Part shown: piece by piece, positions 23,028 through 32,095 of the stretch
Position numbering within the stretch: position 1 is the first letter of the stretch
Layout of the letters: every line of letters begins with the position of its first letter
NCBI GenBank assembly: GCA_963575745.1
Contig: CAUYUJ010018888.1
Coordinates: 129,017 to 193,016 of the forward strand
Source of the DNA: Prorocentrum cordatum
Lineage: Eukaryota > Sar > Dinophyceae > Prorocentrales > Prorocentraceae
DNA length: 64,000 bases
Reading direction: 5' to 3'
Translations under genes and position numbers: made by a program
The notes under the pieces: generated by a model
Seen by the model: the letters and a program-made list of their open reading frames with translations, nothing else
What the model was told of the DNA's origin: nothing
Database searches by the model: none

Positions 23028-23174
23028 TTAAGTCGGGCGTGTCCCTCTACAGGAGGAGTATTCAAAAATAGTCAAAAATAGTCAGGGGACTGTTTGTTCA
23101 GTTTTTTCTTGCTATTTTGCCAATTGTTTATTTGTCGTCCACAATCCGCCTGTAGGGGAACACGCCCGACCTAA
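23028..23174. mobile_element. Introner-like TIR element, copy d (type copy), 8-bp TSD
   Basis: A 147-bp element. The left end TTAAGTCGGGCGTGTCCCTC continues TACAGGAGGAGTATTC; the right end CCGCCTGTAGGGGAACACGC continues CCGACCTAA. TGTTTGGA at 23020-23027 recurs at 23175-23182, an exact 8-bp target duplication. The AT-rich core has no coding capacity. The left terminus contains a pyrimidine-CAG that could act as a splice acceptor. Confidence 0.9.
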
Positions 23175-23398
23175 TGTTTGGATGGTCTCGGACGTTTTCG
23201 TCGGTTCCGTACTGTTCCATGGCGCTCCTGCTGGCTCGTGGAGATTTTTGCAGCGTCGGGATGTCTTCCAGCAGCTGCGCCCCCGCCGAGGGCGTGCCGG
23301 GAGAGAGCCCAGAGCACCCCGAGCGGACGCCGGAGGGCCGGGTGTGGTGGCCCCGGAGGCGAGAAGGCACGGGGGCTCCCCGCGTCGCAACGACAATT

Positions 23399-23655
23399 CA
23401 GTCGGGCACGTCCCTCTACAGGAGGAATATTCGAAAATAGCAAAAAAAATAGCAAAAAAATAGCAAAATAACAAACAACTAGCAAAATAGCAAAATAGCC
23501 AAAAAAAAATAGCAAAATAGCAAAAAATAGCAAGAATACCCTCGGGAATATTCGAAAATAGCAAAGAATAGTCCAGGGACGATGTTACTATTTTTGAACA
23601 TTTTGGGGGTTCTGTTAAAACAGGAACTCGTCCAAAATTCGCCTGTAGTGGGGCT
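23399..23655. mobile_element. Introner-like TIR element, copy e, expanded
   Basis: The left end CAGTCGGGCACGTCCCTCTA is intact. The core is expanded by repeats of TAGCAAAA (23430-23535) and a second GGAATATTCGAAAATAGC. The right terminus CGCCTGTAGTGGGGC is truncated. Confidence 0.75.
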
Positions 23656-24300
23656 TTGGTTTCTGGGAGCCCTTGCTGGGATTTCCTGATAGTCGAAAAG
23701 CGGCGTCTACGGTGTGAAAAACAGCGACGTCGGAGGTCTGGGATGCCGTCGCGGCTTGGGCACCGAAGGTACGGGACCTCACGTCGCGGCGATGTCACGA
23801 CGGAAGGTGTTCGGCCGGCTTCGGGCTCTGGGGGTCCTTGTCGGGATTTCCCGAAAGTCAAAGAGCGACCTCGAAGAGCGATTAGGGGTGAAGGGTTGGT
23901 CGTTTGATAAGGTGGTCGAGACCTCTGGGCGGTCCAGGGCGTGAAAAGCAGCGACGTCGGAGGTCCGGGATGCCGTCGCGATCTAGGCACCGAGGCGCGA
24001 TCCCACTGAGAGGCGCTCCGCGCGGGGGCACCCACGCAACGCCACGCCGGCATCCGTGGGGCCGCGGCCAAGGAGCCCAGGCCACGAGGTCGAGGCTGTG
24101 GATGTGGAGGCGTTCTTCCTGCCCACCACTCAGAGGAGAAAAACGGACCGATACCTCACAGCCCACCAGCACCACCCCAACCCAACCCGAAGGCCCCGAT
24201 GTGCCATCCATCTCCAGAGGAGGGGTGTGTGTCGGGGAGCATGGAAATCACACACAAGCATGGAACCCGTAGCTCCACCTCAACCCGAAATTCGGTTTGG
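23656..24300. other. Unassigned intron sequence with a two-copy repeat
   Basis: GTGAAAAACAGCGACGTCGG followed by AGGTCTGGGATGCCGTCGCG (23714-23755) recurs at 23941-23980. No gene recognised. Confidence 0.5.
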
Positions 24301-24308
24301 TCTTCACC

Positions 24309-24453
24309 GAGCGCGTTCCACTACTCGCAACTTGCCTACTCGCAAGAGACCGACAGCGCATGTCTTCCTTTCTGTTTTTAATCGTAGATCCCTCATGGCG
24401 GATCCCTGCCATTTCCGAGGAGTTACCTTGCGAGCAGTGGAACGCGCTTGTCC
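24309..24453. mobile_element. ~145-bp element with 21-bp terminal inverted repeats
   Basis: The left end AGCGCGTTCCACTACTCGCA and the right end TGCGAGCAGTGGAACGCGCT are complementary with one mismatch. The interior has no coding motif. Confidence 0.75.
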
Positions 24454-24604
24454 AGGTCTGGTAGGTCTGGTAGGTAGTCAATACCAGGACCCTTGCCGAT
24501 CCTCGCGGCGGGAGAGGCCCTCCTGCAGGAGGGGCTCGTGTCTCCTCCGCCGGGTTCGCTACGGGATCTGGAGTCAGGCCGCGCTCCAGCAGGAGCCCGG
24601 CGAG

Positions 24605-24790
24605 TGGCGGTGCTCAGCCACGCGCAGAGTGGGGTGAGGGAAGGGGGGAGGGCTTCTCAGAAGCACCCCTGCTTCTTAGAAGGCGCGGGCCTTATCTATA
24701 GATGTGAGGCCGGCGCCTTCTAAGAAGCAGCCTCCTTCCAAGAAGCCCCCCCCCCCCTCCCTCCACCCCCTCGTGCGCGCCGCCAGCTCC
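24605..24790. repeat. Palindromic element next to exon E
   Basis: CTTCTTAGAAGGCGCGGGCC and GGCCGGCGCCTTCTAAGAAG are complementary around ATCTATAGAT. A second copy at 43553-43725 keeps the same flanks (CAGCCACGCGCAGAG, CCTCGTGCGCGCCG-like end). The element ends just before the acceptor of exon E. Confidence 0.75.
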
Positions 24791-24802
24791 CTGCTGGCCC
24801 AG

Positions 24803-24881
24803 GTTCTGCCTCTTCAACAACGTGGCCGTGGCAGCCCGACACCTCCAGCAGCAGCACGGGCTCGAGCGGGTCGCCATCGTG
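24803..24881 (+). CDS. Histone deacetylase exon E
   Basis: Encodes [20 protein letters not shown] and ERVAIV, leading into the zinc site. Acceptor GCCCAG|G, donor GTG|GAC (GA). A palindromic element ends only ~20-30 bp upstream of the acceptor. Confidence 0.92.
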
Positions 24882-25227
24882 GACGGGGGCAGGGGGTGGA
24901 ACACCTAGTGAATCAGGGCCCGTGCTGCACACTGCCATATATCCGCCGTCCCACTTGGGCTAGGCCTTGCGGTTTGCGTGTTCTCCTGATAGTGCGCACC
25001 ATGGCTTGCGGTCGAAATTAGCCTGAGGTGGCCTGGCGTTGAAGTATACTGTCCCTCTGTCAGAAGAGGGCCAGTTGAGACAACTGTAGTTGGCCTTGGG
25101 GGTGTGGGCTCGACGCCTCGGCTGGACGCAGCTCGGGCAGTTGGTGAGTTTGGACCCTGGGAGGCGTCCAGGGACCGGTTCTGAGCTGCCGTTGTCTCAA
25201 CACGCCCTGCTCCGACTCCAGCCTTAG

Positions 25228-25311
25228 GATTGGGACGTGCACCACGGCAACGGCACCAACGACGTCTTCGCGGAGGACGAGAGCGTGCTGTTCTTCAGCA
25301 TGCACCGCTGG
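25228..25311 (+). CDS. Histone deacetylase exon F (zinc ligands)
   Basis: Encodes DWDVHHGNGTNDVFAEDESV and LFFSMHRW. The Asp and His of DVH bind the catalytic zinc. Acceptor TTAG|GAT and donor TGG|GCT (GC), phase 0. The preceding intron is only 346 bp, the shortest in the gene. Confidence 0.95.
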
Positions 25312-27495
25312 GCTGGGGGCCCAGTTGGCCCCGCCTGCCGACCCACCACGGCTTCGCCCGATCGATCGCCAGCGGTCATGTCGTGCAGCAGGGTGGAGGA
25401 TCGCCAGGCTCGAGGCTCGATGGACAAAGAACGGCATGAATGTAATGTCTCGGAGGATTGTCCGGATTTCTTGGAGCGGCGCTGGGCCGCCGTGGTGGCG
25501 CCTTTGGCGCCGCCCCTGACTTTTTCCGCACGAGGTAGGGGGTCCAGCGCCGATCGAAGAAATCCGTGCGCACGTCAGAGAAAGTGTGCTTATTCAGTTT
25601 GTTGTTCCTCGACTGATTGCGTCTTCTATAGGCGAGTGGGCGCCTCAACCCTGGGAGGTGTTGAGCGTGCGGGGATCGTCGGGGCTCAGAGGAGGAGGAG
25701 GAGGAGGAGGAGGAGGAGGAGGAGGAGGAGGAGGAGGAGGGTGCCTGAGCCCGCCGTGGGCCTGTAGGGGCTGGCAGGCTGAATGCGTCTCTCAGCAGCC
25801 AGTGGCTTTCCGTCCTCGCCCAGCCGTTGACATTGGAGCCAAGGGAGGAGGAGGGAGGAGGGGAGGGGGACCGAGGCTCGAGGGCCGAGGCTCCTGGACC
25901 TCTCTGGCCCCTATTGGGGGGGGGCTTCTGGGGGTGTGCCCCCGTCCCCACGGCCGTGTCCGCCCCAAGTCTTCTTGGTGGGGGCGCACCCGTGGACAGG
26001 GGGGTCGCGTCTGTGAGGCAGTAAGGAGAGGAGAAGGATGACGAGGAGGAGGAGGAGGCGGCGGAGGAGGAGGAGGAGGAGGAGGAGGAGAGCGGATGGG
26101 CCGAATGCAACTAGCGCTAGTGCATCGATCTCGGCGCCCTTGTGGTTGCAAATCGATGCATCTTGCCATCGCGAATCGAACCCTGCGACTCAGAGCTCTG
26201 GGGCTCTGGGGCTTATCCAAGTCTCGAGATAAAGCCCAACAACATGAAGCGACACGCAGCACAGCAGTTTGCAAGGAGGAGAGGAGGAGGGAGGAGGAAG
26301 AGGAGGAGGAGGATGAGGAGGATGAGCAGGCAGAGGCGGAGGCGACGGAGGAGGCGGAGGAGGAGGAGGAGGAGGAGCAGGAGGAGGAGGAGGAGGAGGA
26401 GGAGGAGGAGGGGGAAGCGGAGGAGCAGGAAGTGTGGAGGAGGAGGAGGAGGAGGAAGAGGAGGAGGAGGAGGAAGAGGTGGCTGCTCCCACGCCCTAGA
26501 CTTCAGGAGATGTCAACAGATCCCCCCGCCACTCAGGATCATTGGATCCACCCGCCCCACGATCGAGGTGAGGCGGCCATGGTGACGAAACCAGCCATGG
26601 TCGCGGCAGGAAGACCGGTCAAGCCGCCAAGGCCCTGGTGGGAGCCCAGAGTCAGACGCCGGGCGACGGTTGGCAAACTCGTGGTTGCTAAAACGGAGCT
26701 CCGGGAAATTGTTTGTTCTTCCAGGAGGCAGCCCGTTTACTATTCAGTGCGCTGAGCTTGATTCCGGGAATTTGTTTTTTCCGGGAATACCGTTTTAGCA
26801 GCCTCGGATTTGCCAATTTTTGCCCAGCTTCCGACAGAGGAGCCGACCCATCAGCCTGAGAACCAGGTGGCCCCTCCCTGGCGAGTTCGAAGGCCAAACG
26901 AGAGCGCTGGCGTGGGCGGATCGAACAAGTCATTCCCCCTCATCGTCTCTCCGCCTCATTCGCAGCCTCATCCTCCTCACTGGCTCTCTCCTGTAACCCT
27001 CCACCTCTCTGTCATGTTCCCCTCCCTCTTGGTCTCTCCCGACTACGTTTCACGCCTCCATCCTCTTTGCCCCTCTCCTCACCTCCTCCCCCGCGCGCCT
27101 CCTTTTCCTCCTCATCCAGTTTCGAGGAGAGGGGCCGAGCGCAGAGTATGCCCACATCATTGGGAAGACAACATTGGATGCCAGCCGTGCTCCGAAGCGT
27201 TGGCAGCAACACCCTCGGAGACACAGAAACATCACATCGGAAGCATGTGTCACTGAGAATGCGGGAGCCCTGCAGCCCAAGCTCTCAGCCAGGGTTCCCC
27301 AAGTCGTAAGCCCCAGGCCTTCATTCGCGGAAGCCTTGGGCCTGACTCGTCGCGATTTCAGCTGTGAGCCCGAAGGCCTCAGTCTTGAGTTCTACACCTG
27401 CAGGCCCTCAGCCATGAGCGCCCTGAGCCCTATCACCTACGTGTCTCCTAAGCCCTCCATCGTGGGCTTTCAGCCCTGCCAGCAACCCTGCCAAG
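25312..27495. other. Deacetylase intron F-G
   Basis: Contains (GGA)n at 25689-25741, 26041-26093 and 26268-26482 and GC-rich unique sequence. Long Glu/Arg-rich open frames here are microsatellite translations. Confidence 0.6.
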
Positions 27496-27564
27496 GAGAA
27501 GACCGGCTTCTTCCCCGGCTCGGGGGTCCTGGAGGAACGGCTGCACGCAATCGGGGGCGGCAAA
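27496..27564 (+). CDS. Histone deacetylase exon G
   Basis: Encodes EKTGFFPGSGVLEERLHAIG, matching the (F)FPG(S/T)G loop that follows HR(Y/W) in the family. Acceptor CAAG|GAG; donor AAA|GAG (GA). It is short, so its limits rest on phase with its neighbours. Confidence 0.75.
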
Positions 27565-27786
27565 GAGGGGGGTGATGACTAGCGGGGGTGGATATCATGG
27601 CGTGGGACATGATATTTCCTAAGATTTCATGCCGCCTCTTCTTATTTCGTTACGTCCCTGGCCCCCCCTTGGGCCGCGCACATGCTGCCGGCCATGATTT
27701 GCATCCGCCCCTCTTGGACGCCCCCCTCTTGGCCTCCCCCGACGCAAGACTGACCCTTCTCCGCAGTGACCTCTGGTGCGGGCCCA

Positions 27787-27971
27787 GATGGGGTCCCCGC
27801 CAGCACTGGCTGGCGCGCTGGGAGTTGGCCCCCCCAGAGGATCGCGCCGCATCTCCGCTGCATCAGTGATGCATCGGCGACGTCGGCGATACATCGGCGC
27901 CGTTGGCGCCCCACATAGAGCCGCATCGCCGCTGCATCGGTGATGCGGCGTGATCCTTCGACCCCATCTGC
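27787..27971. repeat. GATGGGGTC hairpin-family element
   Basis: GATGGGGTC at the left and GCGTGATCCTTCGACCCCATC at the right, with GAGGATCGCGCCGCATC at 27837-27853 and repeated CATCGGCGA words. It lies in the intron between exons G and H. Confidence 0.65.
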
Positions 27972-28266
27972 TCGGACCCCAGTTGGAGGCCTGGGCATCT
28001 GAGCCCGCGGAGCGCCTCAGGCCGCAGTTCCCCAGAGGCCCAGCGGCCCCCGGATCCTGCGCACCGAAGGCCACTGTGGTCGGGCGCACGGCAGCGGGGG
28101 GGCAATTCGCGTTGGGGGATCGAGTGCAGCAGGAACGTGGCCCTAGAGGGGCCTGGAATGGCCCCCAAACTGCCACCGCCGGCGCGCATGCGAAAGGTGC
28201 AAGTCTCTTCATCCAACGTTCATTGCCCCCCCTTTTCATCCAGGCCTCGCAAATGGGGTCCGAGTA

Positions 28267-28430
28267 GATGGGGTCGGAGGATCGCGCCGCACCGCAGGTG
28301 AATCGCAGATGCATCGGCGATGTGGAGCCCGATGTTCTCCAAGCCGACGGCGCCGATGCACCCACCGCCCGCACGGCCACTGCATCGGGGATGCATCAGC
28401 GATGCAGCGCGATTCCCCGACCCCATCTGC
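28267..28430. repeat. GATGGGGTC hairpin-family element, upstream of exon H
   Basis: GATGGGGTCGGAGGATCGCG at the left end and GCGCGATTCCCCGACCCCAT at the right end are inverted repeats of about 25 bp. Confidence 0.8.
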
Positions 28431-28492
28431 GCCGACTCCATCGAGGAGGTCTCTAGTTAATGAGCACCCGAGCCCGAGAGGACGCCGGCAAG

Positions 28493-28534
28493 GGTGACGC
28501 GCGGGGCCTCACGGTCAACGTGCCCCTGGACAAG
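28493..28534 (+). CDS. Histone deacetylase exon H
   Basis: A 14-codon exon encoding GDARGLTVNVPLDK, the G..VN(V/L)PL strand. Acceptor CAAG|GGT, donor AAG|GCC. Hairpin elements of one family lie 62 bp upstream (28267-28430) and 153 bp downstream (28688-28846). Confidence 0.8.
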
Positions 28535-28687
28535 GCCGCGGCTGGGCCACTCGCCGCCTGCCCCCCCCCGCTCGTGCGCCTCGGGGCGGCGCAGTCCGCC
28601 ATGTCCTCGCGTCGTGAAGAAATCGCGCTCGGCAGTTTTCGGCTTCTGGGGGCCCTCGCCCCAGGCCTCCCCAGACGGGGTCCGAGT

Positions 28688-28846
28688 AGATGGGGCCGGA
28701 GGATCGCGCCGCATCGCCGTTGCGTCGTCGATTCGTCGGCGACGGTTGTGATGCATCGGCGACGACGGCGTGGAGAAAATCGGGCTCCACATCGAGCAGC
28801 CTCGCCGATGCATCGGCGATACGGCGCGATCCTCCGATCCCATCTA
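28688..28846. repeat. GATGGGGTC hairpin-family element, downstream of exon H
   Basis: GATGGGGCCGGAGGATCGCG at the left and GGCGCGATCCTCCGATCCCA at the right form ~35-bp inverted repeats with CGCATCGCCG / CATCGGCGAT continuing inwards. Confidence 0.8.
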
Positions 28847-28910
28847 CTCGACCACCATCTAGGAGGCATCTACGGGCCCGGGACCGTCAACAAAAAGTGC
28901 TCGGGATGAA

Positions 28911-28932
28911 CCCGTTGCCGTTTTGGCTTTAG
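28911..28932 (+). other. Decayed spliced-leader copy upstream of the two-repeat ORF
   Basis: CCCGTTGCCGTTTTGGCTTT followed by AG matches the 22-nt dinoflagellate leader at all but four positions, with no gaps. The ORF at 29041 starts 109 nt after it. Relict leaders mark genes re-inserted from trans-spliced mRNA in dinoflagellates. Confidence 0.6.
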
Positions 28933-29040
28933 CAGCGCTGGCTCGGTAGTTTGTGTCAGACCTTTCTGTTGCAGCCCTCCTTCTTGCTTTGATGGATTTG
29001 TGTGTTGGCTCGGGCATTTGGGTCAAGCATAGGGTGATTC

Positions 29041-30303
29041 ATGCAATCCATCTGCAGATTGGCCGTGCAAACTCAGTTCAACGCTGATGGTGCAAATCCG
29101 CGGATATGTTTGGGCATAACTCGCAGTTTGGTGATACCTGCGTCAAGATTCCAGACAATATTGGATGGTCTTTCAAAGCCATGCCTAGCACGGCAGGCAT
29201 ACCACGGTGTCGACCTGGCTTCCCTAAGACCGTCGACTAGAGGTGATCTGCTGGCGAGGGTTGTGCGCAGATTGCAATGTGGAGAGGGGACGTATCAAAA
29301 GACAGCGGATCCCGTCCCTGGTTTCTGCTTTGATGGCACGTTTCGTGGTTCGGCAAGGGCCGAGTACGATTGGCAGTATCAAGGTCGACGCATCGAGTGC
29401 AAGAGCTCAATGATGCATTGGAGTTCGAACAGGTGGTCGTTTCGCTTCTCCGGGGTCAAATTAACGAGCTCAGGTGCGCGAAGGACAGCTTTATTCGACG
29501 ATCTTATCATTGTCCTGGTTACCCCTTGTAGAATCCACGTCTATCAACACGATTTGGCACACGGTGTCTCTCGTACAGGTGTGAGAACGACAACAAGTGG
29601 TCATGATGTATGTCTGTATGGTCCCATTGGCGAAAGTTCTTGGAAACGAGCCGCAGACGACATTTTCCGCAAGCTCGATAACAGCGATTGCGAATATATC
29701 GCGGACCTGCCGTTGAGTCATGATTATGTGCATGCAGAGATGGCTTCCTTAGCATTGGCAGCGTCTCCTTACCTCATGAGCAGTGCATATAAGCAAGTGC
29801 CTTTGGCAACATTAAGTCCAGTCGTGCGTGGGAATAGCCTTCGAAGTTTGGTGCGCATGTTGGATACTGTCTTGCATCCTGGAAGCGCCCTCGAGGAACC
29901 CATTGTCAACACACGCATCAATGGTAGTATGCGATCGCCGAATCAGGCTGCGTACCATTGGTCCCGAAATGGCCACAGGGTGGCCTGCAAGTGCGCAGCA
30001 CTGTCTTGGGATCATATTCATAATCGGTGGAGACTGGTTTTCTCACATGTGAAATTATATCAAGACCGAGTTCCCAGTGTTGAAGAACTACTGATTGCCA
30101 TGTACACTCCGAGAGGATTGTACATCTACAAACATGATCTGGAGTTCGGCATGTCATCAAGTGGTATACTCACTGAGAGTCGCGGACGTCGCATCTACAT
30201 TGGTGGCCCCGTTGGCCAGCAGTGTTGGTCAGAGGCACTCGAGTCGATATTGCAAAAGCTGGGCGCATCTGGTTGCGAGCGGATTGCTTTATTGCAATGG
30301 TGA
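29041..30303 (+). CDS. Intronless two-repeat protein with a PD-(D/E)XK-like site in repeat 1
   Basis: A 420-residue product from an ATG, uninterrupted. It consists of two ~190-residue repeats (about residues 60-240 and 255-420) sharing RW.F.FS.VKL, a .IYKHDL / .VYQHDL strand, G.S.TG / GMSSSG and a G..W..A...I..KL end. Repeat 1 has EYDW followed by RIECKS, a D...ExK arrangement as in PD-(D/E)XK nucleases; repeat 2 has AYHW and VACKC, so both acidic residues are lost. The frame is AT-richer than the flanking intron. A decayed spliced leader lies 109 nt upstream, suggesting a retroposed mRNA copy. It lies in the intron between deacetylase exons H and I. Nuclease function is inference; I do not recognise a named family. 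Confidence 0.8.
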   Translation: MQSICRLAVQTQFNADGANPRICLGITRSLVIPASRFQTILDGLSKPCLARQAYHGVDLASLRPSTRGDLLARVVRRLQCGEGTYQKTADPVPGFCFDGTFRGSARAEYDWQYQGRRIECKSSMMHWSSNRWSFRFSGVKLTSSGARRTALFDDLIIVLVTPCRIHVYQHDLAHGVSRTGVRTTTSGHDVCLYGPIGESSWKRAADDIFRKLDNSDCEYIADLPLSHDYVHAEMASLALAASPYLMSSAYKQVPLATLSPVVRGNSLRSLVRMLDTVLHPGSALEEPIVNTRINGSMRSPNQAAYHWSRNGHRVACKCAALSWDHIHNRWRLVFSHVKLYQDRVPSVEELLIAMYTPRGLYIYKHDLEFGMSSSGILTESRGRRIYIGGPVGQQCWSEALESILQKLGASGCERIALLQW

Positions 30304-31329
30304 AATAAGAGGGGGCAGTCAAGCAAAAACGAGTGGGGATGAACAACCAGACCTCTGCAACAGGACCAGGCCTCTGGGAAGTCACGCTGCGAACAAGCGC
30401 ACGCGGTCGGATGTCTGGGCAGCCGCAGCGGCCCCAGATGAGGGAGAACGGCCACAGCCGATGCGGCAGGGATCGCGCTGCGTCTTTGGAACCGGCCCCA
30501 GTGTCAGAAGGGAGACAAATTCCGATATTGGTGCCCTTCTCTTTTTTGCTGCGCTTCTCGGGGCTTCTCTGGGGGGGTCCTCGCATCCACGGCTGGCTTC
30601 GCCTCGGACTTACTGTCGGAACCCACCCCGATAGAGATCGGGGCACTAGCGGTATGGGTATCTTCTTGTGCCCCCCCGCAGCGCGGGCGTTCAAAGTTAG
30701 ACGCTGCTTGTTGCCCTGAATCGGCCGACATCGAAGGATCTGCGCTGCGCTACCGGAAAGCCGCGAACTCTCAAGGTTGAACGGTTCACATTGTGTCATA
30801 AACAATTGCCGACGTCATCGCCCCGCACGTGAGCTTGCCGTACCCATGCCTCCACTCCCCCTCCAGACTCCCTCGCGTCGTATCAAAATCACGTCAGGAG
30901 GCTTTGGGCAATCTTCGACGTTCAGGTCCCCTTAACAGGCCCCAGGGACGTCGAAAAAAACTCAGGATGATAAGCCAGCATTTGCGTGCCAGGGGCCCAT
31001 GGTGCGAACGAACATTACGATGCCGAAGCTTGGTGCCTCACTTTTCTCTCCTTAAAGGAGAAGGGGGAAGAACGGGGCGACCGCAATGATCCGAAGGAAG
31101 AATGCCATGCCAACGAGTTCGCCCGATGGCCAGTTCGCGTTCACCCCATTTGGCCATCCTGCAGTCGCGTGGTGGCAATCTCACGGCCAGCCAATCCAAC
31201 TACATCAGGACGAAGCAGCACCGGCGTGCATAAACATAGTGTTTCGAAGGTCCGCGCGGATGTATCGGATCTGTGATGGACCTTCGAAAGCTTATGCGTG
31301 TAACCGCCTCGGTTGTTTCCCTCCCAGAG
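30304..31329. other. Deacetylase intron H-I, distal part
   Basis: No element or coding motif recognised downstream of the two-repeat ORF. Confidence 0.3.
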
Positions 31330-31440
31330 GGCTACGGCAACGCGGACGTCGAGCACGTGTTCAGATATGTGCTGTGCCCGCTGCTGGCCAAGTTCAGGCC
31401 CGATGCCATCCTGGTGTCTGCCGGCTTCGACGCCGTGAAG
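31330..31440 (+). CDS. Histone deacetylase exon I
   Basis: Encodes GYGNADVEHVFRYVLCPLLA then FRPDAILVSAGFDAVK. The Asp of AGFDA is the third zinc ligand. Acceptor AGAG|GGC and donor AAG|GCG in phase 0. The next intron is 13.3 kb and holds an entire LINE. Confidence 0.93.
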
Positions 31441-31926
31441 GCGCCTCTTCCTTCTCTCGAGGAGGACCCCCTGTGCCTCCCCCGGCTCCGAGGCACGACT
31501 CCCGGGCAGATGGGCGTCCGTGCCAGCCCCCGTCGGACGAGCTGCAGGCCTGGGATCGGTCGCTCGACCTTCGGCTAGTCCCCTCGCACATTCTGCAGGG
31601 CGCGAGCGGTGGGGTGCAGCGGACGTCGTTCCCGCGAGGTGGTTGGGATAGCTTCGGATGCAACTCCTGGGAGGTCAAATTCAGACTTCGCCCTGGGCCG
31701 AAATTCTGTTTAATCCTGTTGAATCCCGCCTGCTCTGGCTTGATCCCGCTTCATCCCGCTTACTCCCGCTTCATCCGCGGCCTAGTCCGGCGTAGCAGCC
31801 CGCCGATGAGGCCTGATTACATAATGTTGTGCTATTCCACTCCAATCTTCCGACGAAAGCCTCCCAGCAGCTGCATCCTAAGATAGGCAGGCCGCGAGCG
31901 GTGGGGTGCGGTGGACGTCGTTCCCT

Positions 31927-32095
31927 AACCAGCCTGGAACTGATCACTACCCCTGAGATGGGCAAGCCAAAAGCGACGACAATCTTAGGGATAGGCCCTC
32001 AGACAATGAGGGAATCCTTAAGATCGGTGTCGAGGTAAGGTGATGCCGAGCGTATGGATAGGGATATGTTTCAAACTGGTAATTTCCGCGAGCTG
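31927..32095. mobile_element. ~165-bp TIR element, copy 2
   Basis: ACCAGCCTGGAACTGATCAC at the left and ATATGTTTCAAACTGGTAAT at the right are imperfect inverted repeats. The inside shares AATCTTAGGGATAGGCCCTC-type sequence with the copy at 16825-16992. Confidence 0.65.
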
